Part shown: piece after piece, positions 8,959-17,983 of the stretch
How positions within the stretch are numbered: position 1 is the first letter of the stretch
Layout: each line of letters opens with the position of its first letter
Assembly: GCA_965214415.1 (NCBI GenBank)
Contig: CBDCBQ010000003.1
Span: forward strand, 3,844,001 to 3,908,000
Length of the DNA stretch: 64,000 bases
Direction: 5' to 3'
Source: RH-AL1 sp965214415
GTDB taxonomy: Bacteria; Pseudomonadota; Alphaproteobacteria; Rhizobiales; Beijerinckiaceae
Notes under the pieces: model-generated
Databases searched by the model: none
Told to the model about the DNA's origin: nothing
What the model saw: only the letters and a program-made list of their open reading frames with translations
Translations under genes and position numbers: made by a program

Positions 8959-9990
8959 CTAGTACAGCGGCGGCAGCTCGATGCCGGTGCTGATCGGTCC
9001 GACGGCGAGGCGGCCGTTGCGCAGCACGATCGGCAAGGCGAGCGCGCCGGGCTCGGTCGGGGCCGCGGGCTTGGGGCCGCCGAACAGCGCGGACAGCAGC
9101 GCGCCGGCCGCGGCCATGTTGCCGTTGATGCCGTAGCGCGCCAGGATCGGCCCGAGGCCGGTGAACTGCGCGTCGAGCTTGCCGCTGGGGCGGTGCGACT
9201 CGTCGAGCGACAGCGTGCCCGTCGCGGTCACCTTGGCGCCGTCGCGCGTGATCTTCGCCTGGTCGAGCGCGATGCCGCCGCCGGCCTGCCGCCAATGCTC
9301 GATCGCCTCGTTGGGCGTGCGGGCATCGCCGACGTCGGCGCGGTCGAGCGTGCCGGCGAGCGCGACGTCGATCGGCGCCGCGGCGCCGCCGACCAGCGCG
9401 TCGAGCGGCGCCATCGGCGCGCCGTCGACCGCGATCGCGAAATCGACCATCGGGTTCCTGGCCGGGTCCTTGGCATCGCCCACGAGCGTGAACCGGGTGT
9501 CGAGCCGGGCGGCGGAGCCGGCCTGCCGGCCCTGGTCGCCGAACGTGCCGGCCACCGCGATCTTGCGTCCGCGCAGGGCCAGGGCGTCGATGTTGGGCAG
9601 GCCGTCGAGGTCGACGACGAGGTCTTCACAGGTGGCTTGCAGGTTGGTGGCGCCGTCGGAGGTGCGGTAGCTCAGCGGCGGCGTCAGCGTCACCGCGATG
9701 CGGCGCGGGTGCCAGAGCGCGGTGCCGGCCGCGAGGTGGCTCACCTGCGCCTCGACGCCCTCGCCCATCGCCTGGCTCGCGAAGGTGGCGTCGCTGCACG
9801 ACACCGTGATCGCGGCCGGATAGCCGCCGATCGCCCGGTTCGGGCAGGTCCAGGCGCGGCCCTGCGCGGCCTCGGCCGCCAGCCACGCGTCGGTCTGGCG
9901 CCCCGCCTCGCGCGCGGCCCAGAGCCAGAGACCCGACCACCCCGCCGCCAGCAGGACGACGAGGCCGAGAGCGATGCCGGCTTTCCGCAT
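8959..9990 (-). CDS. DUF2125 membrane-anchored periplasmic protein
   Basis: A 343-residue protein with an N-terminal transmembrane anchor (AGIALGLVVLLAAGWSGLWLW) followed by a large beta-rich domain. RAWTCPNRAIGGYPAAI fits the start of DUF2125, where an IGG(Y/F)P motif follows a Cys. DUF2125 proteins are widespread in alphaproteobacteria and have no assigned function. The start at 9990 puts the helix at the very N-terminus; a start at 10059 would add 23 basic residues. It diverges from chaC. Before its stop, 8835-8958 encodes only a short unrecognised plus-strand tail. Confidence 0.75.
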   Translation of the reverse strand: MRKAGIALGLVVLLAAGWSGLWLWAAREAGRQTDAWLAAEAAQGRAWTCPNRAIGGYPAAITVSCSDATFASQAMGEGVEAQVSHLAAGTALWHPRRIAVTLTPPLSYRTSDGATNLQATCEDLVVDLDGLPNIDALALRGRKIAVAGTFGDQGRQAGSAARLDTRFTLVGDAKDPARNPMVDFAIAVDGAPMAPLDALVGGAAAPIDVALAGTLDRADVGDARTPNEAIEHWRQAGGGIALDQAKITRDGAKVTATGTLSLDESHRPSGKLDAQFTGLGPILARYGINGNMAAAGALLSALFGGPKPAAPTEPGALALPIVLRNGRLAVGPISTGIELPPLY

Positions 9991-10099
9991 GGGGCTGGGC
10001 TTGCCTCCTCGTCGCGCTTTGCCGTACTCGGCGGAGCGCGCCTTAAGACGGCGGACCATGGCCCTTTTGCGGCCCCGCGTTGGGCCTTACACGAGCACG

Positions 10100-10624
10100 A
10101 TGGACGCGGATCTCTGGATATTCGGCTACGGCTCGCTGATGTGGCGGCCGGGCTTCGACTTCGAGGAACGCACGCTCGCCACCGTGCGCGGCTACCGGCG
10201 CGCGCTGTGCGTCTACTCGCACGTACATCGCGGCACGCCGGAGCGGCCGGGCCTGGTGCTCGGCCTCGATCGCGGCGGCGCGTGCAAGGGCGTCGCGTTT
10301 CGCGTCGCGTCCCGCCACGCCGGCGCGACGATCGCCTACCTGCGCGCGCGCGAGCAGGTCACCATGGTCTACCGCGAGGTCACGCTTAGCGCCGCGCTCG
10401 CCGATGGCCGGCGGGTCAGGGCGGTCTGCTACGCCGTCGAGCGGGCGCACCCGCAATACGCCGGCGCGCTGGCCGCCGCCGACATCGAGCGCCACGTCCG
10501 CCAGGGCGTCGGCATCTCCGGCGCCAACCCGGACTACGTGCGCGCCACCGTCGCCCACATGCGCGAACTCGGCATCGCCGATGCCGCGCTGGCCGCGCTC
10601 GCCGGCCGCTTCGAGGCGGGGTAG
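10100..10624 (+). CDS. chaC: ChaC-like gamma-glutamylcyclotransferase
   Basis: A 174-residue cytosolic enzyme of the ChaC family, which breaks glutathione into 5-oxoproline and Cys-Gly. The start DLWIFGYGSLMWRPGF contains the family's GYGSL substrate loop. The segment YLRAREQ around residue 83 carries the expected catalytic glutamate. The ATG at 10100 is chosen since it precedes the conserved start directly; longer starts run into the divergent DUF2125 promoter. Confidence 0.85.
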   Translation: MDADLWIFGYGSLMWRPGFDFEERTLATVRGYRRALCVYSHVHRGTPERPGLVLGLDRGGACKGVAFRVASRHAGATIAYLRAREQVTMVYREVTLSAALADGRRVRAVCYAVERAHPQYAGALAAADIERHVRQGVGISGANPDYVRATVAHMRELGIADAALAALAGRFEAG

Positions 10625-10704
10625 CGCGCCCGATCGCCAAGCGGCGTCCCCTTGCCTGACGCACCAACTATCAGGTAAAATAACCGACGCAGGATGACTT
10701 GTCG

Positions 10705-10974
10705 AGGCCGGAGCGGCGCCTGTGCGAACCCCGGCGCCGATCACGACGCAATTTGGGCCTCGGCGTCGAGCATATCACGCAACGCCGTACCCGCCGTCTT
10801 GTCGTAGTCCGTCCCGCGGAAATCGGCCTCGTAGCCCTGCTCGCGTAAGGTCGCGATATCCTTGTCCAGCGCCGCGCGGAGCGTGTCGGCCGTCAGGCCC
10901 GGCGGCATGTCCGGCTGCGAGAAATCGACGACGTCGGGCGCGAGCCCGACCACGAGTACCTTCTCCTTGGCCAT
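10705..10974 (-). pseudogene. Frameshifted and truncated conserved hypothetical
   Basis: From ATG 10974 the frame gives 77 residues starting MAKEKVLVVGLAPDVVDFS, then PPGLTADTLRAALD. This resembles a common ~120-residue Rhizobiales protein whose middle reads CVVIGAG-x-R. Here the frame stops at 10741, but a shifted frame at the same spot reads NCVVIGAGVRT. A single-base indel near 10748 therefore split the gene. Soon after, the similarity ends, so the rest is lost as well. Function of the intact family is unknown to me. Confidence 0.6.
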
Positions 10975-11148
10975 GCTCGAACCTTCCGCGTGCGACCTCG
11001 AAAGCCGGGCGAAGGCGGACGTTCGTGCCCGTTCGCTGTCACGGCTCGCCGAACGGCGTCAGGCGGCACGCGGAGCGTCCAAGACAAATTCGATGGCCTG
11101 CCATAGCGTTCGGCACCCGCCCCGGTGGTGGCGAACGAAGGACCTTCG

Positions 11149-11403
11149 ATGAAGATCGTGGTCGACGCGCCGAAACGCGCCGCCAATCTCGCGAAGCACA
11201 AGCTCGATCTCGCGGATGCGGCTGCCTTCGATTGGGTGGGGGCGCGGTATGTCGAGGCTCGCCAGGGCCGGCAGAAGGCGATCGGTCGCTTGCGCGAGGC
11301 AATCGTCGTCGTGATCTTCAGGCGATTGGGCTCGGAGGCCATCGGCGTGATAAGCTTGCGACCGGCGAGCAGGAAGGAGCGGGCGTTGCATGACCAGCGA
11401 TAA
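11149..11403 (+). CDS. brnT: BrnT-like toxin (DUF497), type II toxin-antitoxin
   Basis: An 84-residue protein starting MKIVVDAPKRAANLAKHKLD and ending near ISLRPASRKERAL. The NLAKH, QKAIGR and SLRPASRKER stretches are hallmarks of BrnT, a RelE-fold ribonuclease toxin that inhibits translation. The stop overlaps the antitoxin start by 14 bases, the toxin-first order typical of brnTA. In this family the antitoxin and complex usually repress their own promoter, which should lie in 10975-11148. Confidence 0.8.
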   Translation: MKIVVDAPKRAANLAKHKLDLADAAAFDWVGARYVEARQGRQKAIGRLREAIVVVIFRRLGSEAIGVISLRPASRKERALHDQR

Positions 11404-11674
11404 GCGCTTTACCGCACAGGACTTGGCCGACGTCTCCGACAGCCCGGAGTGGACGCACGACGAGCTGGCGCGCTCGAAGAGCTTTGCCGAGGCGTTTCCC
11501 GACCTTGCGGCGAGCGTGTCGTCCGGCATCGAGATCGTCCACGCGGACGGCGACGTGCTCTCGGTGACACTCAGCGGCGATGTCGCGGCGTACTACCGGA
11601 GCTTCGGCGAGCAGAGCGAGGCACGGCTGAACGCCGATCTGCGGAAGCTGGCAGGGTTGCCGGGCGCGTCCTAG
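11390..11674 (+). CDS. brnA: BrnA-like antitoxin
   Basis: A 94-residue partner of the overlapping BrnT toxin. The C-terminal part (VLSVTLSGDVAAYYRSFGEQ then ARLNADLRKLAG) fits a short beta strand followed by a ribbon-helix-helix-like region as in BrnA antitoxins; the N-terminal half would wrap the toxin. Translation is probably coupled to the toxin by the overlap. The sequence is divergent from classic BrnA, so the assignment rests partly on position. Confidence 0.7.
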   Translation: MTSDKRFTAQDLADVSDSPEWTHDELARSKSFAEAFPDLAASVSSGIEIVHADGDVLSVTLSGDVAAYYRSFGEQSEARLNADLRKLAGLPGAS

Positions 11675-12027
11675 GGTCGAGCCAGCGCCGCCCGGATCGG
11701 CTCCAGCATCAGATCGTCGCCACCGCGCACCAGATCGTTCGACACCTGCACCACCCGCCACCCCTCGTCGCGAAACCACCGATCCCGCCACGCATCCCGC
11801 GCCGCCCCCTCGTCGCTCTCGTGCGACAGCCCATCCACCTCGACGACCACCTTCGCCTCGACGCAGGTGAAATACACGATGAACGCCTCCACCGGCACCT
11901 GCCGCCGTAACTTCACGCCGAGCTGCCGGTCGCGCAGCGCGCGCCACAGGATCTCCTCGGCATACGTCTGCTCCCGGCGCATTTTTCTGGCGCGCCCGAG
12001 CTGATGCTCCGATGTCCTTGGCGGCAC
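11671..12027 (-). CDS. DUF559 endonuclease-like protein
   Basis: A small protein with RRQVPVEAFIVYFTCVEAKVV followed by VEVDGLSHE, RDRWFRDEGWRVV and a short tail. This is the DUF559 core, a restriction-endonuclease-like (Vsr-related) fold whose E-x-D/E and V-E-V-DG residues would bind metal. The GTG at 12027 gives 118 residues and keeps the arginine-rich head seen in relatives; an ATG at 11982 gives 103. DUF559 proteins often sit in accessory regions. It overlaps the antitoxin stop by four bases on the opposite strand. Confidence 0.7.
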   Translation of the reverse strand: MPPRTSEHQLGRARKMRREQTYAEEILWRALRDRQLGVKLRRQVPVEAFIVYFTCVEAKVVVEVDGLSHESDEGAARDAWRDRWFRDEGWRVVQVSNDLVRGGDDLMLEPIRAALARP

Positions 12028-12083
12028 GAGACACCTTTCCGCGCAATCCTTCTGCCGTCGGGGACGGGAGAAGGACCGCGTCC

Positions 12084-12278
12084 CTAGGCGCCACTCGCTT
12101 TCGCGGCCGAAGTCGTCGCGCGGCTGCGCACTAAGCGGAGCGGGTCGAGGAATGTCAGCATGCAGCCGAACGCGGCGACCTCGATGCCCATATAGAGGAG
12201 GTGCACGGTCTTCTGGCCCAGGCAGGCGATCGCGACGAAGCCGATCAAGCCGAAGCCGTTGAGTGTAGTAGCTTTCAT
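12084..12278 (-). CDS. Small membrane protein, unknown
   Basis: A 64-residue frame beginning MKATTLNGFGLIGFVAIACLG with two hydrophobic segments (about 8-20 and 26-45) and a basic tail. It could be a two-span inner-membrane protein. It sits at the border where GC content falls towards the ATPase gene. No family recognised. The ATG at 12278 is preferred over longer starts that enter the promoter of the divergent ATPase. Confidence 0.45.
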   Translation of the reverse strand: MKATTLNGFGLIGFVAIACLGQKTVHLLYMGIEVAAFGCMLTFLDPLRLVRSRATTSAAKASGA

Positions 12279-12360
12279 CTTGGTCCGCACCGGCAAGCAG
12301 TATATGCTTTGCCAATCATCACGTGCGAAATCGCATTTCACTCCGTGGATAGGAACGCCT

Positions 12361-13955
12361 GTGGCGAAAGCGAAACAAAAGCCCACTTCCGCTCCGGCGG
12401 ACATCTTGGACAGCGAACCAGTAACGAAGCTTGTGACCCTCCTTGAAGAGTCAACGCGAGCCTCGCCTGATATTGTTCGCTATTTCTTGGAGCCCGCCCC
12501 TGGTGTGCTTAGCCGAGCTTTGAGCAAACGGCACCACATCATATTTGGTCGGCGAGGATCTGGCAAATCAAGTCTACTAAGAAAGGCAGTTTCTGATCTG
12601 ACTGTAAATAGAGTGCCAATTGGTTATGTAGATTTGGAGCAGTTTGAGGGTCATAGCTATCCAGACGTATTGGTTAGTATTTTGATCAAAATTTTTAACG
12701 AGTTTAAGACGTGGCTTGATACCGCGGCGGTTGCGCCGGCAACAAAAACATCATTTTGGAAAAAACTGTTTGGAGCAGTCCCAAAAAAGGCTGCTTTCAA
12801 TAAAACTTCGACTCAGGAACTTGTGGACGAGATTGGTCAAGTAATTGCCAATCTCAACACGTTGCTTTTGGAGAATGAGGAAGTTTCGAAAAAGGAGACT
12901 GAGCGGGCTGATCGCAAAGGCGGAGCGGAGTCGTCAGCCTCTGTAGGGGCGGCGCCCTTACCCGCAAAAGTCGCGGGAAAAGTCTCCACCGAGAGTGGCC
13001 GTTCTTACGAAGTCCAGAGTGAATACTCACACAGGAAAATTGAGGTGCTTCACCGCAATATAATGATCTATAAGGAGCTATTCAGTAAGATATCCGGGCT
13101 GGCTGGTGGCGCGACTTATTTATTGTTGGACGATCTTTATTTTATTCGTAAAGCAGATCAAGCGCTAGTTGTAGACTACTTCCATCGTATAGCAAAAGGC
13201 TCAGAACTATGGCTGAAAGTTGGGACCATTCGCCATCGTTCAAATTACTATCGCTTCGGCGACCCTCCGCTAGGTATGAAACTCGGCGATGATGCCGACG
13301 AGATTGATTTGGACATCACACTCGAAAAGTTCAACTCGACTAAAGGTTTCTTGCTGACTATTTTGGACAATTTTGCAGCTGTGTGTGAGGTAGACGTCCG
13401 CGCTATTCTGACTGATGAGCGAGAGATCGCTTAATACTTGCCAGCGGAGGAGTAGCTCGAGATTTTCTCACCATCTTTAGGCGAGCGATTGCTGTGGCGC
13501 GCGAGCGTTTGGCCGGGGGAGATATAAGTCGAGGGGGGAAGGTTGGCGCCGAGGACGTCAATGTGGCTGCAGGCGATCTTGATGATTTCAAACGCGAAGA
13601 CTTTCAGCGCGACACGGAGTCCGAGACTGATCGCGATGCGATTTTAGATGCATTTAACAGCATCAAAGACTTTTGCCTAAATAGCGCTAAATCAAATTGT
13701 TTTCTAATTGAAAAGGATTTCAAAAGCGACAAGACAAAACTCGTTTCGAATCTTGTAGATTTGAAATTTCTTCACAGGGCCCAATCCAGGGTGACTGTGC
13801 GCAACAGAACCGGACGCTTATATGATGCATACATGTTAGATATTAGCCAATATACCGGTTCTCGCGCAATAAGAAACTTCGATATCATAGACTTCTGGGG
13901 ACGGAAGAGCGATGACGCTCTCAGAAAAGCGTCATTCATATATGCAGAGAAATAA
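12361..13955 (+). pseudogene. P-loop ATPase, AT-rich and split by a frameshift
   Basis: The first frame, from GTG 12361 to TAA 13434, has a Walker A loop FGRRGSGKSSLL near residue 65 and a Walker B-like TYLLLDDLYFI near 255. The middle part is charged and probably coiled. At about 13416 the protein continues in the -1 frame, reading ARDRLILASGGVARDFLTIF and on to TAA 13955. One added base (GATGGAGCG for GATGAGCG) would restore a ~530-residue protein. The gene is much more AT-rich than its neighbours, a sign of transfer. Predicted role is that of an AAA/ORC-like or defence-type ATPase; no family name can be given. uvrB ends 3 bases away. Confidence 0.65.
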
Positions 13956-13957
13956 TA

Positions 13958-16663
13958 CTACCCCCGCCGCTTCCCCTTATACACCCCCGTCCCGCCCTTC
14001 CCAGCCTGCGACCTCGGCTTCGCCTCGCCGCCCCCAAAGTTGTGCGGCCCCATCTCCGAATCCGTCGGCTTGTGCGGCCGGTTGGCCGGCACGTTCGCCG
14101 CCCGCCCGTACTTACGCGCCCCCGCAAACCCGCCGGCCTGGTCCTCCACCTCGCGCTGCGTCGCCATCGGGTCGCCGCCGATCGCCAGCTCGACGGCCTG
14201 CAGGCGCTTGACCTCGTCACGCAGCCGCGCCGCCTCCTCGAACTCCAGGTTCGCGGCGGCCTCGCGCATGCGCTTTTCCATGTCGGCGAGATTGGCCCTG
14301 AAATTGTGGCCGATCATCGAGTCGCCGGCGTCCGCGAACCCGGCATCGACGGTGACGTGGTCCTGCTCGTAGACGCTGCCCAGAATGTCCTGGATGTTGC
14401 GCTTGATCGAGGACGGGGTGATGCCGTGCTCGACGTTGTACGCCTCCTGCTTCTCGCGGCGGCGCATGGTTTCGGCCATGGCGCGCTGCATCGAGCCGGT
14501 CTCGTGGTCGGCGTAGAGGATCACCTTGCCATCCACGTTGCGCGCGGCGCGGCCGATCGTCTGCACCAGCGAGGTCTCGCTGCGCAGAAACCCCTCCTTG
14601 TCGGCGTCTAGAATGGCGACGAGCGCGCATTCGGGGATGTCCAACCCTTCGCGCAGCAGGTTGATGCCGACCAGCGCGTCGAAGGCGCCGAGGCGCAGGT
14701 CGCGGATGATTTCTATCCGCTCGATCGTGTCGATGTCGGAGTGCATGTAGCGCACCCGCACGCCGTGCTCGTGCAGGTACTCGGTGAGGTCCTCCGCCAT
14801 GCGCTTGGTGAGCACGGTGATGAGCGAGCGGTAGCCGCGCAGCGACACCTGCTTCACCTCGTCCAGCAGGTCGTCGACCTGGGTGCGGGCGGGGCGGATC
14901 TCGACCGGCGGGTCGATCAGGCCGGTCGGGCGGATCACCTGCTCGACGAACACGCCGCCGGTGCGCTCCATCTCCCAGGTGCCGGGCGTTGCGGAGACAT
15001 GCACCGTCTGCGGGCGCATCGCCTCCCATTCCTCGAAGCGCAGCGGCCGGTTGTCCAGGCACGACGGCAGGCGGAAGCCGTATTCGGCGAGCGTCGCCTT
15101 GCGCCGAAAGTCGCCGCGATACATGCCGCCGATCTGCGGCACGGTGACGTGGGACTCATCGGTGAAGACGAGCGCGTTGTCGGGCAGGTACTCGAAGAGC
15201 GTGGGCGGCGGCTCGCCCGGCTTGCGGCCGGTGAGATAGCGCGAATAGTTCTCGATGCCGGCGCAGGAGCCCGTCGCCTCCATCATCTCGAGATCGAACA
15301 AGGTGCGCTGCTCGAGCCGTTGGGCCTCCAACAGTCGGTTGCCGCGATACAGTTCGTCGAGTCGCTGCTTCAGCTCGCCCTTGATGCCCTTGATCGACTG
15401 CAGCAGGGTCGGGCGCGGCGTCACGTAATGCGAGTTCGCGTAGATCTTCACGAAGTCGAGGTCCTGCGTCTTCTTGCCGGTGAGCGGGTCGAACTCGACG
15501 ATGCCCTCCACCTCGTCGCCGAAGAAGGAGACGCGCCAGGCGCGGTCCTCGTAATGGGCGGGGAACAGTTCGACGGTATCCCCGCGCACGCGGAACACGC
15601 CGCGGGAGAAGTCGCCGGCGGAGCGCTTGTACTGGAGCGCGACGAGGTCGGCGATGAGCTGGCGCTGGTCGATCTTCTCGTTGGCGCGCACGGTGAAGGT
15701 CATCGCCGTATACGTCTCGACCGAGCCGATGCCGTAGATGCAGGAGACGGAGGCGACGATGATGACGTCGTCGCGCTCGAGCAGGGAGCGCGTGGCCGCG
15801 TGGCGCATGCGGTCGATCTGCTCGTTGATCGAGGATTCCTTCTCGATATAGGTGTCGGTGCGCGGCACGTAGGCCTCGGGCTGGTAGTAGTCGTAATACG
15901 AGACGAAGTATTCGACGGCGTTGTTGGGGAAGAAGCTCTTGAACTCGCCGTAGAGCTGCGCCGCCAGCGTCTTGTTCGGCGCCAGGATCAGCGCGGGGCG
16001 ATTGGTGCGGGAGATCACCTGCGCCATCGTGAACGTCTTGCCGGAGCCGGTGACGCCGAGCAGCACCTGGTCGCGCTCGTGCTCGCTCACCCCGGCGACC
16101 AGTGCCTCGATCGCGGTCGGCTGGTCGCCCTTGGGCTCGTACTCGGAGACCAGCTTGAAATCGATGCCGCCCTCGGACTTGTCGGGGCGATCGGGCCGAT
16201 GCGGCGACCAGGCGACGCCCTGCCTGATGTTGGGGTCGCCCGCGACGAGCAGGGCGGCGAGCGAGTCGGCGGTCGCGACCGCGCCGGTCATGCCGCGCGG
16301 GTGGGCGGCGTCGTCGAAGACCGGCGCGCGGGTCGCGGGGACGGTGTCGGCCTCTTGGGTGCCGGCCGGCGAGCCGAACATGTCCTCGAGCTTGCGGTCG
16401 ATGCGCGAGGCCGGCGCCTCGCCCCGGCCGTGCTCGAAGCGCGCCTGCCCCTCCTCGAAGCCGGCCGCGTGCTGGCTCGGCTTCGGCACGTTGAGGGCGG
16501 GGTTGAGCAGCGCGGCGAGGTGCTCGCCGAGCGGCACCACCTCGGGCTTCGCCGCCTTGCTCTTGCCCGTCGGGCGCGGGCTGTTCGGCTTGGCTGGCTT
16601 GCTCGTTTCGGCGAGCGCGGCGGCCTCGGCGGCGGGTCGGCCTGTCTTGCGGGGTCTCGGCAT
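13958..16663 (-). CDS. uvrB: Excinuclease ABC subunit B with a long N-terminal extension
   Basis: The damage-verifying helicase subunit of nucleotide excision repair, acting with UvrA and UvrC. Visible are Walker A GVTGSGKTFT near residue 212, the DNA-gripping hairpin YYDYYQPEAYVP, the helicase motif DESH, GINLLREGLDIPE, QTIGRAARN, and a C-terminal UVR domain (MREAAANLEFEEAARLRDE). The protein is 901 residues against ~670 in E. coli. About 190 extra residues precede the ATPase, rich in Lys/Pro/Ala, as is common in Rhizobiales. The ATG at 16663 was chosen over 16732, which adds an atypical head. Confidence 0.93.
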   Translation of the reverse strand: MPRPRKTGRPAAEAAALAETSKPAKPNSPRPTGKSKAAKPEVVPLGEHLAALLNPALNVPKPSQHAAGFEEGQARFEHGRGEAPASRIDRKLEDMFGSPAGTQEADTVPATRAPVFDDAAHPRGMTGAVATADSLAALLVAGDPNIRQGVAWSPHRPDRPDKSEGGIDFKLVSEYEPKGDQPTAIEALVAGVSEHERDQVLLGVTGSGKTFTMAQVISRTNRPALILAPNKTLAAQLYGEFKSFFPNNAVEYFVSYYDYYQPEAYVPRTDTYIEKESSINEQIDRMRHAATRSLLERDDVIIVASVSCIYGIGSVETYTAMTFTVRANEKIDQRQLIADLVALQYKRSAGDFSRGVFRVRGDTVELFPAHYEDRAWRVSFFGDEVEGIVEFDPLTGKKTQDLDFVKIYANSHYVTPRPTLLQSIKGIKGELKQRLDELYRGNRLLEAQRLEQRTLFDLEMMEATGSCAGIENYSRYLTGRKPGEPPPTLFEYLPDNALVFTDESHVTVPQIGGMYRGDFRRKATLAEYGFRLPSCLDNRPLRFEEWEAMRPQTVHVSATPGTWEMERTGGVFVEQVIRPTGLIDPPVEIRPARTQVDDLLDEVKQVSLRGYRSLITVLTKRMAEDLTEYLHEHGVRVRYMHSDIDTIERIEIIRDLRLGAFDALVGINLLREGLDIPECALVAILDADKEGFLRSETSLVQTIGRAARNVDGKVILYADHETGSMQRAMAETMRRREKQEAYNVEHGITPSSIKRNIQDILGSVYEQDHVTVDAGFADAGDSMIGHNFRANLADMEKRMREAAANLEFEEAARLRDEVKRLQAVELAIGGDPMATQREVEDQAGGFAGARKYGRAANVPANRPHKPTDSEMGPHNFGGGEAKPRSQAGKGGTGVYKGKRRG

Positions 16664-16873
16664 GGAGGGAATATGGCAGCGCGGCGCGGCCGCCGAAAGG
16701 CCGGAATGCTGCTTCTCCCGCCGCCAGATCACGCGGCACGTCCGGCGCCCGACGCCTCCTCTTTGCGTCCCGTCAAGCTTGTCCGGCTTTCGTTTTAAGA
16801 CCTAAGGCGCAGGTACAAACCCTGGTCAGACACGCGGATTTATTGCACACTGAGGCGTTGCGAGGATGAAGCC

Positions 16874-17439
16874 ATGGCGCAAGACAGTTTCGACAAAGCA
16901 TTGAAGTTCACGCTTATTTTCGAAGGCGGGTTCGTCAACAACTCGCGCGATCCCGGCGGGGCGACGAACCTCGGCGTTACAATCGGGACGCTGTCGAGCG
17001 TGACCGGCAAGAAGGCGACGATCGCGGACGTCAAGAAGCTGACGGCGGCGACGGTGGCGCCCATCTACCGGGCTCATTATGGGACAAGGTCGCGGGGGAC
17101 GATCTGCCGGCCGGGCTCGACATGGCGGCGTTCGACTTCGGCGTCCACTCCGGCCCGTCGCGTGGCGTCATGTCGCTGCAGCGCGTGCTCGGCGTTGCCG
17201 ACGACGGGATCATCGGACCCGCGACGCTTCTCGCGGCCAGGCAAGCGGACACGAGCCTGGCGATCCAGCGCCTGTGCGCCGATCGCCTCGCGTTTCTGTC
17301 GAGGCTCTCGGTCTTCAAGAGTTTCGGGGCAGGGTTGCGAAGCCGGGTCCTGAAATGCGAGAGCGCGGCCTTGTCGATGGTCTCCGACAGCGTCACCGCG
17401 ATGGCGGCCGATGCCGCCAAGCTCGACGTCGCCGCATAA
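16874..17439 (+). pseudogene. Lysozyme-like glycoside hydrolase family 108 (endolysin type), frameshifted
   Basis: The first frame reads MAQDSFDKALKFTLIFEGGF then NNSRDPGGATNLGVT, the GH108 start with the catalytic Glu in FEGGF. At about 17079 the frame breaks after YRAHY. The +1 frame continues DKVAGDDLPAGLDMAAFDF, HSGPSRGV and DDGIIGPATL to TAA 17439. The family has HYWDK here; loss of one T from TATTGGG would produce exactly this break. The intact protein (~188 residues) would cleave peptidoglycan, probably of phage or island origin. Either a real pseudogene or a sequencing error. Confidence 0.75.
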
Positions 17440-17440
17440 C

Positions 17441-17659
17441 CTGCTGACCCTGTTCGGGGCCACGCACGGGCTTGGCGGCATCGCCGGCTGGGACGCGGCG
17501 GAGACCAAGGACGAGGATCCCGATCGCCTGGCCGTGGTCCAGCGCCTCACCTGGGCCTGGCTGCGCTCGGCGCTCGACCCCGCCGATCCGGCATGGTCGC
17601 GCGCCCGCGAGGCTCTGGCTGAGCGCGCCGGTTCACTGGGACGCGTCGACCGCAAGTAG
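17441..17659 (+). pseudogene. C-terminal fragment of an alpha/beta hydrolase
   Basis: Immediately after the lysozyme stop a frame reads LLTLFGATHGLGGIAGWDAA, then TKDEDPDRLAVVQRLTWAWL and LGRVDRK. This is the tail of a dienelactone-hydrolase/chlorophyllase-like alpha/beta hydrolase, with the catalytic His in ATHGLGG. The nucleophile part is absent and there is no start, so it is a remnant cut at the junction with the lysozyme gene. Confidence 0.6.
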
Positions 17660-17743
17660 AACTACGCTTCGGCAGTCGCCGTCGTCCGATCGCCCGCGTC
17701 TCCTGGCGCGGAACGTCGCGAAAGCCGGAAGCCGTCTGCATTT

Positions 17744-17942
17744 TTATGTTCTACAACAAACCGCCAGGTCTGCTCGGATCAACTTGCCAAACTCTTCCTT
17801 TAAATCTTTTTGGTTCTTCTTTAAGAAGAAGTCTAACTCTTTTATTTCAGAGCTTATGATCTGTTCAGCTTGCGATACGCCGACGGTAGCGGCGCCCTGG
17901 AAGTTTGCGGCCTTGATCGCTGGAGCGAGCCCGGGTCCTACA
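17744..17942 (-). pseudogene. AT-rich remnant of an unknown minus-strand gene
   Basis: The minus frame ending at TAA 17744-17746 reads AIKAANFQGAATVGVSQAEQ, then IISSEIKELDFFLKKNQKD and EEFGKLIRADLAVCCRT. Composition and helix pattern look like a real protein tail, but there is no start codon after the preceding in-frame stop. An inverted repeat (arms TTCTTCTT and AAGAAGAA, 17814-17830) lies inside. Base composition differs sharply from the flanks. Confidence 0.4.
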
Positions 17943-17983
17943 AGACGGGGCTATGCTTTCGGCGGTTCGGCGGCTCCGCATTC

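Noticed and set aside
13400..13435. Programmed -1 frameshift in the ATPase gene
   Set aside because: No X XXY YYZ slippery heptamer or nearby stem-loop was seen at the break, so a simple indel is more likely.
14741..16798. A 685-codon plus-strand open frame across uvrB
   Set aside because: It is exactly antisense to uvrB, has low-complexity Arg/Gly/Asp-rich composition and no recognisable motif; a shadow caused by high GC.
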